From Oxytricha trifallax (Eukaryota > Ciliophora > Spirotrichea > Sporadotrichida > Oxytrichidae), in assembly GCA_000711775.1 (NCBI GenBank), contig ARYC01000301.1:116265-180264 (forward strand): DNA of 64,000 nt. Reading direction: 5' to 3'. The translations under genes were made by a program, and so were the position numbers. Below the pieces are notes generated by a model. That model was not told the DNA's origin. It ran no database searches and saw nothing but the letters and a program-made list of their open reading frames with translations. Positions 12,176 to 24,291 of this stretch are shown piece after piece; positions within the stretch are counted from its first letter, which is position 1, and each line of letters opens with the position of its first letter.

Positions 12176-13955
12176 ATGGAGCTTGATCTTTATGGAAGAA
12201 TTTTTGTTTGCGTTTAAGTTAAAAAAATAATAAATTAATAAGAACTACAGGAAAATAAATCGTTAAAATTGAAAATGAAGTTTTTAAAAATATAACAGAA
12301 ATTATTATATTTTGCTAAATATCCATTTTTTAAAATTAAAACTGGTACTGAGTAATTTTGAATTATAAAATCTTTTTTCCAAACGTTTCTATCCTTTAAT
12401 AAGAATAATTAACCTTCTCCTTTCGATCTAAAAATAGTAAAATAAGATACAAACATCAAACTTCTAAAATTTAGAAGTTCAAAAGTTCTTGAATAAATTA
12501 GCTTTAAACCTAAAATTGGATGCTAAACTTCAAGATATTCACAAAACAATATAGATTTAAGTAAAATAGATGAAAAAGAAATTCTATCATAGCATTACAC
12601 ATCAAAATCTCATTGCAAATTTAACCTTGCAGATGAGCTAAATAAAAGAATTGAAGATTAAATCATACTCTTAGACTTTTAGTTTGTTAGGTTTTAACAA
12701 ATAAAATAAGGGTTAATGAGTAAAATTATATTAGTTGAATCAAATTTAAAAACAGTTTAATACATATATTTAGCTACCAATTTTTCTTTCATTTTGACTT
12801 AAATTAAAGTGTTTAATAATCTTAACAGAGATCCCCATCTTAAATCATTAAATCTCCTTCCCTAAACAATTCCAAAACTCACTCAAAAGAGACCTCACCC
12901 CAACACTCAATTATCCAACCCAATTAAAGACATTTAATGTAAAAAAGAGTAATTAAATCTCATTTGAATGCTTACAAAGTGAATTTGCCTGATATTTTAC
13001 AACGTCGGTAATCTATGCATGATAAACTTTAGTTATAGCATAGCTCAAACTAGATTATATAGAATGCTCCTTAAAGTCTAATTAGCCTTGCCAAAACAGT
13101 CACACCATCAAAAATGATCTTAAATTCGTTTCAAAAGGAGCAAAGTAAAAACATGAAAATGAAGTTGTATGAAAGTTTAGCTGTTAAAGATAAGCATGAG
13201 CAAGAATAGAAAGAGAGATAATATTGTTTAGAAATTAATTTTTTTTAATCTAATAAAATACGAAATTAAGGATTTCCAAAATATAAATTCTCAAGCTTAT
13301 ATTATTGAATAAACTTGCTAGATTAATAAGTGGCATTATCATTTTATCTCAAAATATATTAAAGTATTTAAATTTAATTAACCTTAATTGTACTTTAAAT
13401 CACTCTTCAGATTGAGTTATATAATTAGAACTTACTTTGTTTAATAAGTTCAACTTTTTTTAAACTTAGTTTTAAAACATCCTATGAATCCAGCAATATT
13501 ATGAAAGTCATAAGGATTTAGATTACATGTTTCCGGATATTTACAGAAGAAAGTAGTAGCTTAACGAAGAACATAAAGAGAATAATTTTGAATAGTTAGC
13601 AATCAAACTTAAAAAGAGTTAAAGCAGCTCTATTTTATTTAAAGATCATAAAAATAAGCATAATTCTCAAGTTTAACTAGAAATTAATGATATAAATTCT
13701 GAAATAGCTTCTGATTTACAAGATAGAGAGGAAAAAAAGCTATCTAAAAACTTAACTGATCGTTCTAATTTCACAAGTGATAAGCGAATACAAAAGAGGC
13801 AGTTTAGCATTCTTAAGAAATTTGCAAATGAAGCGATTTTTATTCATGAAAGATTGCATGGATTCAGAAAATCAATTAAACAAAGCATTAAGGATGAGAG
13901 ATCCAAATTTATCGCAGATACTGAACACTTACATCCTGATTATTAAATTAATTGA
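12176..13955 (+). CDS. Unknown protein in several MDS-like pieces
   Basis: Open stretches with biased codon use suggest a gene: MELDLYGRIFVCVQ from 12176; a helical piece at about 12350-12710 (LEVQKFLNKLALNLKLDAKL); a piece at about 12830-13240 (SLNNSKTHSKETS, then VNLPDILQRRQS); and a final piece at about 13500-13955 (FPDIYRRKQQLNEEHKENN ... ERLHGFRKSIKQS), ending at TGA 13953-13955. AT-rich gaps between them (about 12715-12830 and 13245-13490) are likely IESs or introns, but I did not find convincing pointers. No family recognised. It lies between SmD2 and the dynein tail block. Confidence 0.5.
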
Positions 13956-14135
13956 ATATTCGGTTTGAGTTTATGATAAATTAGTTTTTATACTTATTTA
14001 ATTATATATTAAATTACATCTTACAGAGTTTATAATTATAAAATGAATTTTAAATTGAAAAGTTATGAATTAAAATTACCATAACATTTTTAATTACTCT
14101 ATTTGTATCATTTAAAATATTTAAATAAGTAATTC

Positions 14136-14147
14136 ACTCAAAATAAC
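14136..14147 (+). repeat. Scrambling pointer ACTCAAAATAAC, tail-block copy
   Basis: Exact 12-bp match to 27940-27951, in the same phase. The joined protein reads RWQQLNSVTQNN then QNLDGFVADLE without a break. Confidence 0.9.
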
Positions 14148-17100
14148 TAAAACCTGGATGGATTTGTGGCAGACCTTGAATCAAACCGTGAGACTTGGAA
14201 CTTAATGGAAAGATTTTAATCCATGATATCTCAAATTCCACAAAAGCCTCTAACTCTCCGTTACTTGACCTTAGATTTCAAGCCACTCTATGACTAATTA
14301 TCAAAGATTCCAAAGAAAGTCATCTAACAAATTGAAAGAAAAGTTGCAAGCAGTCTCGAATCTGACACTCTGGCATTGAAATAGGATTTAAGTAAGACTT
14401 ATGAGATATTAGAGCAAGTGCCTACCACTCTCAATATATATGTTGAATAGGTCAATACACTTAAGTTCATTAAGGAAACTATCAGTGAGCTTAATAACAG
14501 ACATGATTCTATTGTTTAAATTAATAAAATCAAATTATTTTTTCAGAAATTTTAATTCTCTCAATACTGAATATCAGAAAATTACAATATTAACAAAAAT
14601 GAATTCTTTATATTTATGAAATATTAAGAAGTTGTCTCTGATGTGTAAAACAGATAACAGAATAAACATAAAAGACTCAGTGACTTAAAATGTGAGAGAC
14701 TTGGAGCAGTACATCGAAAATTTGCCAAACCTCATCAGACGATGCTAAGAAAAATTAGATTTGACCAAACCTCAAATGGAGCTACAGATGAAGCAAAGTT
14801 GCATGGGGTTGAGTAATAAAATCAGGGCTTTTGAGAAGAAATACATTGATCACTATCTTAAAATTGAAGATTAATCATATTTATATAAATAAATTAAAAA
14901 AATGAAATGATTTTATGAAGTTATTTAAATCATCCTTAAAACTATTGCTATTTACTTCTGGAAAGAGTAATTTAAAATTTGTATAAATTTATTAGAAAAT
15001 TCTTTTTTATCAATTATCAGACATAAATTAAGAAGGAAGTAAATAAAGCATGCATTCACTATAAATAGTTTCTCTTTATTGTGAAATAATGATATTTTCT
15101 TTTAATATTCGAAAAAATAAATTATCTTAAATGCTTTAAAATAATAAATAATCATAATTTTATGATAATTGTCTCTTATAAGTACTAAGTAAATATTTCC
15201 TCCATATTAAAATCAAAGGTATATTATAATAACAAAAACAATAATTCTTTTTTTTAATTGAAGATATGAGCAAGTTCAATGATGTAGCTTAAGCCAAGTA
15301 AACTCTTAGTGAACTAAAGTATCGCTAGAAAATGATTGATGAAATGAAGCAGAAAGCTGATTTATACCAGGAATGCATCAATATCATGAATATGAAGGAA
15401 TTATTCCAAAAGAACTATATATTATATATTTTATACACTATTGTTTATAATAAAATATAACTCAGATATCACTTGCTTTGAAGATCATTAATATATTTAT
15501 ATAATGATAAATCTTTTTAAAGATTAAAAGCAATTGGAGTAGCTAAACACTTACACATTAAAATTCTGGACAATCCTAGATGAGTGGAGATCCCAAAGAG
15601 CTTCATTTATTCTTTAAATAAAATGTAAATAATCAATTTTTACGATATAGAACAATAAAATAAGTGTTCATTGATATAAAAGCCATTCTTGAAGATTAAC
15701 TTTACTGAAATATCGGATTTTTTAGAAGAATCTATATCCTATATCGAGCAAAGACTGTCCGAAGATTCTTCAAATTTATACAAACCTAAATTCTAACAAT
15801 TAGCTAATCTCATTACAAATGAAATGACAGATAAAATGTACTTAAAAAAATGAAAAAATAGCTAAAATATTAATGAGTATTTTCTACAATCAATTATTAA
15901 AGCATTTATTTTAAATAAATTTGACAGAACTCTAACTGACTATATCTCATGTTAAAGACCTTAGAAAAGATTGCATTAAGAAGAAGCACTGGAACATGAT
16001 ATTCAATGAGTTAGGCTTGCAAAGCCTGATGGGCAGAGTTGATGAGTTCACACTTCAAGAACTGTAATAAAAGGGTGCTAGATCGATCTACAGCTATAAT
16101 TAGGAGATTAGAGAAATCACAAGAATTGCAGAATAAGAGTAAGATTTTGAGGATCAGTACAACTTGATTATAGTAATTAAATAATTGATATAGAGATAAT
16201 CCATTAAATTACTTTAATTGTAAAAGTTAAGTTGAGGACATACTCAAATTCAAGTTGGTAGAATACAGAAGCTCAGGGTAGGATGAAAAAATATACCTTA
16301 TTTCAGAATTTGATATAGTGCAAGCTCAACTTGAAGAATTTATAGTTATCTTAAAGAAAGGTTAGAAATCACCTCAAATGACTGATTTAAAGATTATTAT
16401 CAATATTCTTTTAAGTATTTATGATGTCTCAATGAAGGATAACTTCATTAATCTGTTCACTTAAATTGAAAATATGTTGAATGTTCTTGAGAAACTTAAC
16501 GATGCTTAAAAGATGATTTTAACTTTGGACGCAATATTCTCACAAACTAAAGTTCAAAACACTCTGACCAATGATTTTAAGAAGTTTAACGAAATTAAGA
16601 AATCTTTCAAGAACAATATCACTGGACGCATGCATCAAAACCCCACTTTGAAAAATTTCTCATCGATTGTAAACTCTGTGCTAGAAAACTTAGAAAGAAT
16701 CATATCAACTGGAACTTTAATCTAAAAATCAATTGAAGACTACCTTGAAGCCAAGAGACTGGCATTCCCAAGATTTTTCTTCATGACAGATAAGTAGTTC
16801 CTTGAGTTTGTTGAATTGGCTGAGTAAAATATAGACTTCAACCGTTTCATTAACTTATTGTTCCCTGGTGTCTCTAAGATATTCCTGGATCAACCTTTGT
16901 AGCCCATTGAAACCTAATTGTCTCAAGTTGAGTTTAAGGTGCCACCTCCTATGATAAACGATTTGAGCTAAGTTAGATCTGAAATGATCGATATCAGTCA
17001 AAATTTACTTGCTTAATAACACTAATAACAGCAGCAAATTTTGATGTAGCAGAAATAAGCCAGTTCTAAATCAGGTTAGCAGTCTGCAAGAATGATAAAT

Positions 17101-17277
17101 TAGAAAAATTAAGTGCCTCTGAAACCTGTCATTGAATTGGATAACTTGGATAAAATTGAGTCATAATATAATACCAAGAGATCTCAGTAATAATCATAAA
17201 GTGGACCTAAGCCTACTTAAGTTATGGGATTAATCTCAACTCTTAATGAGCTAAACCATGAATAATTAAATTTTAAA
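14136..17277 (+). CDS. Dynein heavy chain, tail and linker block (germline block 2 of 3)
   Basis: Middle part of the scrambled dynein heavy chain. It starts at pointer ACTCAAAATAAC (14136-14147) and ends at pointer AATTTTAAA (17269-17277). Tail helices run from NLDGFVADLESNRETW. The linker (DHC_N2) is recognised by DLRKDCIKKKHWNMIFNELG near 15960, FTLQEL near 16050, and the family signature YLEAKRLAFPRFFFMTDKQF near 16740-16800. A Gln-rich insert (about 17010-17220) is unusual inside a linker. Several AT-rich gaps (about 14530-14640, 14880-15265, 15420-15560, 15830-15950, 16160-16230) are unsolved IESs or introns. There is no start codon context at its beginning and no stop at its end, as expected for an internal block. 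Confidence 0.9.
17269..17277 (+). repeat. Scrambling pointer AATTTTAAA, tail-block copy
   Basis: Identical 9-mer to 369-377. The codon phase is the same in both (aat ttt aaa), giving NELNHEQLNFK joined to QKLKNLNLSTYN. Flanking bases differ on both sides, so the repeat is exactly 9 bp. Confidence 0.85.
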
Positions 17278-17443
17278 ATAATGTCCTTTTTATATCAGTT
17301 TATTCTTATTTGAGAAGAAAGTACCATATCAGCAAAATAAAGTTGAATGCTGGCTATAAGGTGCTGAGACTAATAATCTTTTTCATAAATCGTACTTTTG
17401 AAATAGATTTAATTTCTTTAATGTGAAAAGTGATTAAATAAAT

Positions 17444-20400
17444 TCATAAAAGCTAATTTTAATTTTACTGCGAGCTCACTAAATTGTTTCTTCTGAAGCT
17501 TTTCCTACTTGAAAGGCTTTCTATAGTCCTCATCTATTAAACTGATTTTTCTCTACTTTCCCAAGGGAACAATTATGAATTTTAAGATTAACACTGTTAA
17601 TCATCGACCACTGGAATTTGCTCCTTTTACTTTTTATAGTAGTCTACAAGACTCATACCATCCACTTATTTCTAATCTCTTGAAGTTATACTTCCTTTAA
17701 AGGGAATTTTTTGCAAAATTAAAGCACCTTCATTTTCATCAAATTTATTGTTTAACTTTCTATTGGTAATTAATTAACTTAATTTTACTGATTGATCGTT
17801 AATTTTCTCTTGTTATGATAAATCTCGCTAACTTATCAGTGGTAGTTAAGTTTATTGTTTGGAATTTATTTTATAGTCAAGTTTCAGTTTCTAAAGCCTC
17901 TCAACATCGAGTTGTTATTACATCCCCTAAACTCTTTCATTTTAATTTAGGAAAAAGGATAGAAATTTATTGAAAAATTCTATAACAATTAATTTTAATC
18001 AAATATCATATTAATTTAAACAAAAAAATATGAATATTGTTTGCTTATCAATTATATTTTAGAGAAAAATTAGAAAGGGAAAAAATTTGAAGTAAATAAG
18101 GAATTTAAAACCCATGATTTAATAATTAATAATTTTTTTTATCATTTTGGTCTTCAACATTGAATTATTATAAATTAAAAATGTTTTCCGGGATATTACT
18201 TAAGTATTTCCTTCATTAAAAGTTCCTTCCTGAGTTTAGTCTCTCTTTCTTTAAAAAGGCTTTGCTAAGCAGTTTAATTAATCTTATATACATCTTTCAA
18301 TTCTTAGTCTTTCTTCTAAGTCAATTCTCCCTCTTTGATATCAATCTATAGTTAGTAATAACTTCTCAAAACTTGCCTTTCAATTTCTTTTTTATTAATA
18401 AGATCATTCTTTGAGTCCTATTTTAATCTAGGATACCCTTCGTTAAATTAAAAATCTCTCTCTAATCTATTAACTTTTATATTTTCAAGGCTTTTCATTC
18501 GTTTTTACTCCATTAAGTTCATGTTGTCTAGCCTAAGTTACTCTACAGCTTTTAGCTATTTCAGTTTGTGAAAATCTTAGTCTTTCTAAAATTTTGATTT
18601 CTCTTCTTATTCAACAGTTTTAGTCTTTTCAAGGAGTTTCTGTTCTTTGATCCTATCTTTGAGAAATCTCTTAATCGCATCTTTCTCCACTTTATTAAAT
18701 ATGGAGGGCTATGAACCATAGATTGAAAGCTTGTCTTCTTCGTTATTAATGCTTAAATTCTTTTATGACTTAAGTTCTATAACTGGGTCATTCTAAGGCA
18801 ATTTGTCGTTTGATTACAAATTACTTAGAAACTATTTCCTCTTTCTGGGTGATATTTTTTCTTAGGACATAAAGTGCCTTGGAGTGAAAACCTTGGATTG
18901 TTTATCATTAGAATTTAGAATTATTAATACAGCTTTTGGATCCCCATTTTATAATGAAGCCCGAAGATTGTCAATATCATATTTAAACTTTGTTGAAGAT
19001 TTCCCGTTACTCTATTTATTAAGCTTTTCATTCGCTTCATCCAATTTATTTAGTAACTTGCTATCGAGCAGGCTGTTCTAGGTTTTTGCGGTTTGAAACG
19101 TTTTATTAAAAATTGCTTCGTTATTATCGTTTTTCACATTTTTAGTCTACTCTAAAGTGTGTAATTCCTCTTATACTATAATATCTCCAAGATTTGTTTC
19201 ATCATTCTAGTCCAAAGAAATCTAGCTCGTGTTTACTAAATTTTCTTAGTCAATTACCTGAATTTCATCCTAATCACTATCCGTAATATGAGATTCTTCT
19301 AAGATGATTTCTTAATTTTTCAATTTCATTTACACCTTCCAATCTTTTACATATTTTAAATTTTGCTCTTTTTAAAAGCTTTTTCGCTTCATTTTTTCTT
19401 CATCCTCTTCTTGTTTCTTAAAAATTAAGTATCTCTTATAAATAACAAAAAATGATGATAAATTTATTTATAAATTTTAATTGATATAATTCTTTTAAAG
19501 TGCAATCTTATGCTATTCTTGCTTAATCGCTAAAACAATTTATTTCTCTAAGTTTTATTTGCCTTAAACCATACCTTCATACTCCTAATAAATTTATTTT
19601 TATTATTTTTTCTCTTAAAATCTACGATTTTCTTTAGGAGTCTCTCTTATTGGAGGGTAAATATTAATGAGATCTTTATTTTATTGCTAGATTTAAATGA
19701 ATTTATCATCTTAAAGTTTCTTGTTTTATCTGAATTCTAGTTGGGCTTACTGTTTATCAAGGATTTGCTGTAACAGATAATTTTTAAATGAAAAAATTAA
19801 TTTAAACTTAAAAATCCTATTATAATCTTAAAACAGTTGAAATTTTAATTCAAGTTTTTAAAATAGAATTATAATTAAAATATCAACCTTTTTCGCAATT
19901 AAAATATAAAATTATATTGCATAAAATTTTTTTAATAGATGCTTGAAATTTTTAATGTTTAAGAAATCCAATTAAAAATCAATCTAAATATACTAAACTA
20001 CTCTAAAATAATTTTTCAACTGCATAAATGTTAATCAACTTTAGATCATAAATTTTTTAATTATTCTATGTTTAAAACGCACTCTAATTTATTTAAACAT
20101 TGTTAATATATAAAATTTGAGATAATTTTGATTTTCTCTTAACTTCACCTACTTCTCCTAATATGCTTAATTCTAACTCTAAACAAACTGTATTCTCTAT
20201 TACTCATATATATCCAGTACTTTCTTGTTCTCTTCTAACTATTTCAAGTACTATTATTCTGATTATTTAACAGCCAGACCCAATGCCAACTCTTTTTAAG
20301 GGCTTTAAGCGAAGATATATTTATCTTGAGGGAATTTTGAGGTTTGAAGCATTTTCATTGAAGATGCCAAGTCTGAATTATGAGACTCATTTTCTGAAAA

Positions 20401-20586
20401 CAATAAAAATTAAAATTAAAATAAGTATTAAAATATAAGATTATGAGTATTTTCTATAAGATCTTCAGTTTAAGTTTTATGTTTTATTGATTTAGATTCA
20501 GAAAGAGCGATTTACTGAAGTTTTAGTTAATCTGTTGAGCTGGAATTGTTTATTTAAGAGATTGATTTTAAGTTTCTCACTGACAT
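17444..20586 (-). CDS. Coiled-coil protein of unknown function
   Basis: Reads on the minus strand from MSVRNLKSISQINN (ATG at 20586) to TGA at 17444-17446. Three IESs with in-frame pointers interrupt it: AGAAAAT (20396-20455), AAAATTATCT (19785-20129) and GAAAGAG (17939-18249). After their removal the frame is continuous. The protein is rich in Gln, Lys and Glu with long heptad-like stretches (QQILDKQQAQLEF, KRFLKDRIKEQKLLEKTK, KAVEQLRLDNMNLMEQKR), so an elongated coiled coil is likely. No catalytic motif or membrane segment is seen. I cannot assign a family. It lies inside the scrambled dynein locus, antisense to the dynein blocks. Confidence 0.8.
17939..18249 (-). other. IES, pointer GAAAGAG
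   Basis: 311 bp including one pointer; copies (plus-strand CTCTTTC) at 17932-17938 and 18243-18249. Junction reads QQSLFKERVQGMQQQLDVE in frame. Without this junction the upstream frame would end at a TGA at 18154-18156. Confidence 0.85.
19785..20129 (-). other. IES, pointer AAAATTATCT
   Basis: 345 bp including one pointer; 10-bp copies (plus-strand AGATAATTTT) at 19775-19784 and 20120-20129. Junction reads QVKLRENQNYLLQQILDKQ in frame. The interior is very AT-rich with no coding potential. Confidence 0.88.
20396..20455 (-). other. IES, pointer AGAAAAT
   Basis: 60 bp including one pointer; copies (as reverse complement ATTTTCT) at 20389-20395 and 20449-20455. Removal joins HKTQTEDLI to ENESHNSDLA in frame. 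It has no GT donor, which argues against an intron. Confidence 0.88.
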
Positions 20587-20755
20587 TTTTTATCTATAGT
20601 GTTAAATAAATATAATTATATATCATAATTATACTTCTAGAAATATTTACACTTTAAGGAATAAATGAATGTAAAATTAATATTTATGAATAATATAATA
20701 AATAATTCATGTAATTTTTAACTTTGCATTTCGATATCAAAATATTAATAACAAT

Positions 20756-21736
20756 TCACAGTCTCAACCTCTATTTTTGTTGTATTTTACTTCCAGCTTT
20801 ATTCATCGATTCTTATATTTAAACCGTATTTCTTTACTTTTATTTCCCATTCTAATTACTTTCCTTGCTAAAGAACAATATTGGATACCCATCATCATTA
20901 ATTTGTATAGTATTTCTTTCTTATACTTAGTTTTAATCCAAATTATTTAGAGTGTTTTTAGAGTATTATTGGCCAGTATTCTTGCTTGATTCTGTTTATA
21001 AATCAAAGCTGGGAGTTGTTTCAGGGAAAAAATTTTCCAAAATTCTTTAATTTACACTTTATTTTGCGCTAAGTCTCTCAAGAGCTTTCTTGCTTTGATA
21101 TATAGCCAAAGCTTCATTATCTTCCTCTTAAATCTGTTAGTTTTAATCACTCAATGTATTCTTTAAATCATTTGATTGGGAACTTCCAGAAACTTGATGT
21201 TAAGTCGCTCTCATTCTTTCATTTTACTACTTATCTCGTTTTCTTTAGAAATTTAATAATTCCTTCTTAGTTATACGTCGTTCTATTATCTCACAATAGC
21301 CTTAATTTTTATTCAAATTTACTATGTTTGTGCTGACCACTATACTTGTTGTAGGTTTGAGCTTTTCAACCTCCTCTTTTTGATAAGTTTACCTGGGATT
21401 AGTTTTTCTTTGCATTTATTCTTTAGCATTTTACTATTAACTCTCTCTTGTTGCTAGTCTAGGTGATTCATAGTCATTTTATGTTTCTCTAAGATCTGTA
21501 AGTTTAAGCTTATTACTTTAAGGTCTTAAATCTCTGTTTTTATTATCTTTTTTGCTTGACTATGTGATTTATCTATCATTAAAATCATAATTATCATCAT
21601 CTTCGGCATCTATGAAACTTCCAGACATCAGGTGTTTGAATCTTTCTTAATCAAAGAGAACTTAGTCTTTTGTTAATCCATCGGGGTTTTATTAAGATAA
21701 AGTGGAGGGATCGGGACGACTTTCGCAGCAACCCAT
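20756..21736 (-). CDS. Unknown protein with N-terminal MGCC acylation signal
   Basis: One uninterrupted frame of 326 residues, from ATG at 21736 to TGA at 20756-20758, with no IES or intron. It begins MGCCESRPDPS: Gly2 fits N-myristoylation and Cys3-Cys4 fit palmitoylation, so membrane attachment is likely (inference). The rest is polar, rich in Gln, Asn, Lys and Ser, and looks disordered, with one more ordered stretch (TSIVVSTNIVNLNKNQGY). It has no known domain that I can see. It is nested inside the scrambled dynein locus and lies 148 bp from the B9D2 stop codon, on the same strand. Confidence 0.85.
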
Positions 21737-21884
21737 TGAAATAAATTATATAGTTTTGATTTATATTCACGAATTAAATTTTAAATTAGCATCAGACTAT
21801 TCCCATAAGATAAATAAGTTTTAAAAATTAAAAATGTGAAAACTCATTTATAACATACTCTAATACTATAAAAATTAATCGATT

Positions 21885-22557
21885 TCAAAATTCAGTGAAT
21901 AATGCAACTCCATGCAATTAAAAGTCTTTTACTATAACTCCAACATCTATCTCCACTGTTCCTGTGGTCTCAGCTTCGAACCCAAATCTCTCAGCACTTG
22001 ACATTAACATGTCTTTGAACTCCAATTCTGGCTGTATCCCCAATATTTTAGCAGCGAGTCTTTTGAAAAATCCCTACGGACTGGGTCTCCAGCACTTGAT
22101 TTCTAGAGTGTGTTAACCAGGGGTAAATGGCACAGTTGCAATTCCATAACCAGATATTGAATATCTTCCATCTTCGTCTACTTGCCAAACCTCTACGAAA
22201 AATTTGGGCCATCCTCTCATAGTCTTTGCTTTGTAATGAATGTCAAAGGGATGATCCCAGATTATATGCTCTTCTGTCTCTTCTTTTATTTCTTCGTAAG
22301 TCTCTCCTAAATCCTTTCCTGAAAGTAAAGTCCAGTTGTGACCTACTCTTACATTGAACTAGTTTTGAAGTTAATGATTGAATATGATTATTACCTTGCA
22401 GAAAAGTCTATCATAATAAAACAATTTAAAAAAATGTATAAATGTAATAATTGTAGTATCAAATCCATGAGCTCCCTTTATTTCTCCAATTAAATGAACT
22501 AAAGTAAATAATTAGCAAATAAACAATTTTACCTTGAGGTGTGTTAATGACACTCAT
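21885..22557 (-). CDS. B9D2: B9 domain-containing protein 2
   Basis: Starts MSVINTPQVHLIGEIKGAHG at 22557 and ends near FQLHGVALFTEF at TGA 21885-21887. The single B9 (C2-like) domain is clear: LFCKFNVRVGHNWTLLSG, HPFDIHYKAKTMRGWPKFF, VEVWQVDEDGRYSISGYG and FTPGQHTLEIKCWRPSP. B9D2 is a subunit of the MKS/tectonic complex at the ciliary transition zone, where it gates membrane protein entry. Two introns (22499-22532, 34 nt; 22359-22394, 36 nt) and a 48-bp IES with pointer TGATA split the 5' part. Removing the IES turns an odd hydrophobic insert into GFDRLFCK, which matches the family. Length after processing, about 175-180 residues, is typical. Confidence 0.95.
22414..22461 (-). other. IES in B9D2, pointer TGATA
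   Basis: 48 bp including one pointer; plus-strand copies TATCA at 22409-22413 and 22457-22461. It is a multiple of 3 and has no stop in frame, so an automated gene caller would keep it as coding. Family alignment (GFxxxLFCK) shows it does not belong. Confidence 0.85.
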
Positions 22558-22692
22558 TTTGTATATTCAAATTTTTACAGGGGGTATCAAATGACTTATT
22601 TTATGAATAATTTTTATTCTCAATTACTTTTCCATCCCAATTTAAATATTGATTTAAAAGTTAATTAGTAATTATTAATAAAGAGAAATTTT

Positions 22693-24083
22693 ATGAGTAG
22701 CGCTCGAAAATTAAGAGATTAAAAGTTACAGGAAAGTACTTCATCCTCCTCTAAAATCCTTCCATAAAAAAGAAGTACTAGAGTAGTGTACAATGACTCT
22801 GCAGACTCTGAAGATGAGCCAAGACAACCAGTTAGATCATCAAGCAGAAACCATGCCAAAGAAGTTGAGCAGGAAATAATAACACCAAAGAATATTGGCG
22901 GCAAGAGATAAAAGAAGGATAGCAATATTAAAAACAGCAATATTGGCGCGGATTTTTCATCTCCTGACAAATTAGCATCCACAAAGCAAAGCGATGAGGA
23001 TGATCAACACTACCTTTCCTAAACTGCAACAAGATCATCAAAGGTAAGTCATTTATTCAAAACAGTCACATTAAAATTTTGCTTTATGTTTCAGGTTTTA
23101 ATTGCTAACTATAGAGAGCAAACGATCCAACAGCTTACCAATCTCCATCAAAACCAGAGTTAATCTCAACCGGGTAAACTTTAGACAATTACCTCAATGA
23201 AGTTAACTTGAAACACCTCGAGAGAATAAGCAAGCAAGTGAAGCTTGATTTTAACTTCTTCACAAAAGATCTCATTAGAGAGATCAATGCAGAGACTACT
23301 GGTGTTTTAAATATTTCTTCGGAGCTTAGATAAATTGAGGGAAAAGCTCATTTGAACATTTAAGGACTCCAGCAAAGTACTGAACATATAAAGAAGAATA
23401 AGCTCTCTGATAAATTTAGTCGCAGAGAAATGCAATTTTACGACCTCTATATTAAAAAAGACAGTGAGGATCTAGCACAACTTAAGGAAAATCAATTCCC
23501 CTTAGAAATAGATGCCGATCAATACTATAATGAAATGGAGGTGGATGATTTCAGCAATTTGTTTGAAAATTAATGCTTGATTGAAGAGAGATTTGGATAG
23601 ACGATTGAAGTCAAGCTGACCAAGGAGGTTGAGAATCAAAGAGTAATTTCATACTCTTATTATGATTATTTTTTAACGAGGCAAGTTAAGGAGAAACCTG
23701 AACTCGTGAGACTGACAGATAATAGGAGAAACTCAGGAGAACTTAGATCTGCTTAAATGAAAAACGCAGCTGATTAAAAAGATCCAGAACTTCTCTCTAT
23801 CCACGCTTCCTTGAAACAATTTGAAAAAGAATACGCTAAAGGTCATGAGGAAATCGCAGAGATATTCTGCAAGGTCAGTGGACGTCTAAATAAAATGAAG
23901 GATTATCTTGAAAATAGACCAGTGATAGAGTGGTCTTATCTAGAGGATTTGGCGCTCTCAAAGCCAGATGATAGTGCTGAATTCCAGGTATTGCTACAAA
24001 CTAAGGGATGGGAGGAAATTATGATTAGACGTGATTTTTTGCATGCTTCTCCTTTAATTGCAGAAGAGATTGCAAATTAATGA
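22693..24083 (+). CDS. Charged protein of unknown function
   Basis: Two exons. 22693-23043 encodes MSSARKLRDQKLQEST, followed by a Ser/Arg/Asp-rich disordered region with basic clusters. 23115-24083 encodes a mostly helical region (LDNYLNEVNLKHLERISKQV, FDLYIKKDSEDLAQLKENQ-like segments) and ends EEIANQ with TGA 24081-24083. The 71-nt GT-AG intron keeps phase. Total is 439 residues. The N-terminal KRSTRVV-type basic segments suggest a nuclear or chromatin location, but this is inference only; no family recognised. This gene is the last nested in the dynein locus, and the dynein N-terminal block starts 209 bp later. Confidence 0.8.
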
Positions 24084-24291
24084 ACTAAATATAATTTTCA
24101 TAATTTTTAATAATTGCTTCACTATCTCAATCATCCTTTATAATTATTAATCAATCATAATTTTTTTATATAAATAATTTAATTGTAGTATTGCAATGTT
24201 CTAACTTTTTAATACATTATATCATTGATTTATATTAATTAATTGGCTAACTTTATTAAAAATTTGAATTTGAAATAATATAAAATTAAAA

